This document shows, piece by piece, positions 63,444 to 64,000 of a stretch of 64,000 nucleotides of DNA; within the stretch, counting starts at the first letter, position 1, and every line of letters begins with the position of its first letter. This stretch comes from Apostichopus japonicus (taxonomy: Eukaryota; Echinodermata; Holothuroidea; Aspidochirotida; Stichopodidae). Location of the stretch: positions 407,001 through 471,000 of the forward strand of contig NC_092569.1 in the NCBI RefSeq assembly GCF_037975245.1, in the 5' to 3' direction. The notes beneath the pieces are model-generated. The model saw only the letters and a list, made by a program, of their open reading frames with translations. It did no database searches and was not told where the DNA came from. The position numbers and the translations under genes are program-made.

Positions 63444-64000
63444 GTATGTTAATAATTCCTGGGTATCTCTAGTTCAATAGCAACTATTTACATTGAGTTT
63501 CGTAAATTGTCGATACTCTAAAGTCCTGTTTCGTCTTGTGGGAGTTGAAGCCAGAAGGAAGGAAGGTCATTGACCAACACAGACAAAGTATCAAAGTTTA
63601 TATAAAAAACATAATAACTAGTGACTTGACTGTGTTATGGAACAGATGCAACTAATAGCAAGAAATAAACAACTTATAAGTGCTGGCATCAGACTCTGTG
63701 GCTCCTTGGAAACTATAATATGAAATATAGCAAGAAACAGTGTGACAACATCATCCTTACCTAGGAACTAGCAGGTTGTCTCGGTGTTCTGCAATGTATT
63801 CACCTTTAAATCACTAACTCTAACATAACGGAATGACACAAGGAATAGTAGTAACAATTGCAAGCCCTTCCAAGAATGTCCCTTATAAATAAACATTAGG
63901 TGCATACTGTCACATATAATAATGCAGATTTTAACTGGATTAGCCATGTTTCATCTTCAAAACTGTAAAACTGTAACCTTTTGTAAAATTCCAAATAACC
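63444..64000 (+). other. Start of intron K8/L8
   Basis: 557 bp up to the window edge with no exon or element that I can support; exon L8 is expected beyond it. Confidence 0.7.

Overview
The window is 64 kb of eukaryotic genomic DNA lying wholly inside one giant multi-exon gene on the + strand. No start codon, stop codon, promoter or polyadenylation region of that gene is visible. I place 88 exons with GT-AG introns, together 20,134 coding bases (6,711 codons plus one base), that join in one open frame and encode a rod of spectrin repeats. No other gene on either strand is supported. AT-rich introns of 0.2-3.3 kb, long sense-strand G tracts, abundant minisatellites and MITE-like elements suggest a marine invertebrate, perhaps an echinoderm or another deuterostome. 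The organism assignment is weak inference.

The layout is a higher-order tandem array. A block of about 850 residues, carrying seven spectrin repeats and one basic Ser/Thr-rich hinge, occurs eight times: 172-7202, 7780-15536, 16136-23767, 23972-30257, 30715-37066, 37638-44405, 44755-56516 and 56843-63443 (the last cut by the window edge). Within each block the exons follow the same order, which I label A-B-C-D-E-F-G/H-I-J-K-L. Homologous exons have almost identical lengths: A 234, B 147, C 426, D 321, E 115, F 218, G+H 318, I 167, J 160, L 233 bp. Only K, which carries the hinge, varies (187-226 bp). Intron phases are also conserved: E/F and K/L are phase 1, I/J is phase 2, all others including block borders are phase 0. 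The blocks are well diverged in protein sequence, so the amplification is old.

The order of motifs in a block (HKGDLKFIN-type helix, long linker, RY..L / WLD.AE repeats, NW..LE helix, basic hinge, (N/S)RY..L helix) matches, from memory, a stretch that occurs once in the rod of vertebrate MACF1/dystonin. I therefore read the gene as a spectraplakin, an actin-microtubule cross-linker, whose rod has expanded to at least eight copies (at least 56 spectrin repeats in view). The actin-binding, plakin, EF-hand and GAS2 domains that would prove this lie outside the window.

Other features: block 1 has a shifted C/D intron and an extra G/H intron. Block 3 has lost the D/E intron and has a G/H intron at a different site. 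Block 7 is enlarged by two long introns, each holding a well-formed phase-0 microexon candidate (46871-46912, strongly basic; 53145-53189, acidic and helical). Many intronic minisatellites are tandem copies of an exon end together with its splice site; two of these (after exons A3 and B8) create alternative donors that keep the frame. There is one clear PIF/Harbinger-like MITE (14709-15113) and one possible hAT-like MITE (41823-42061).
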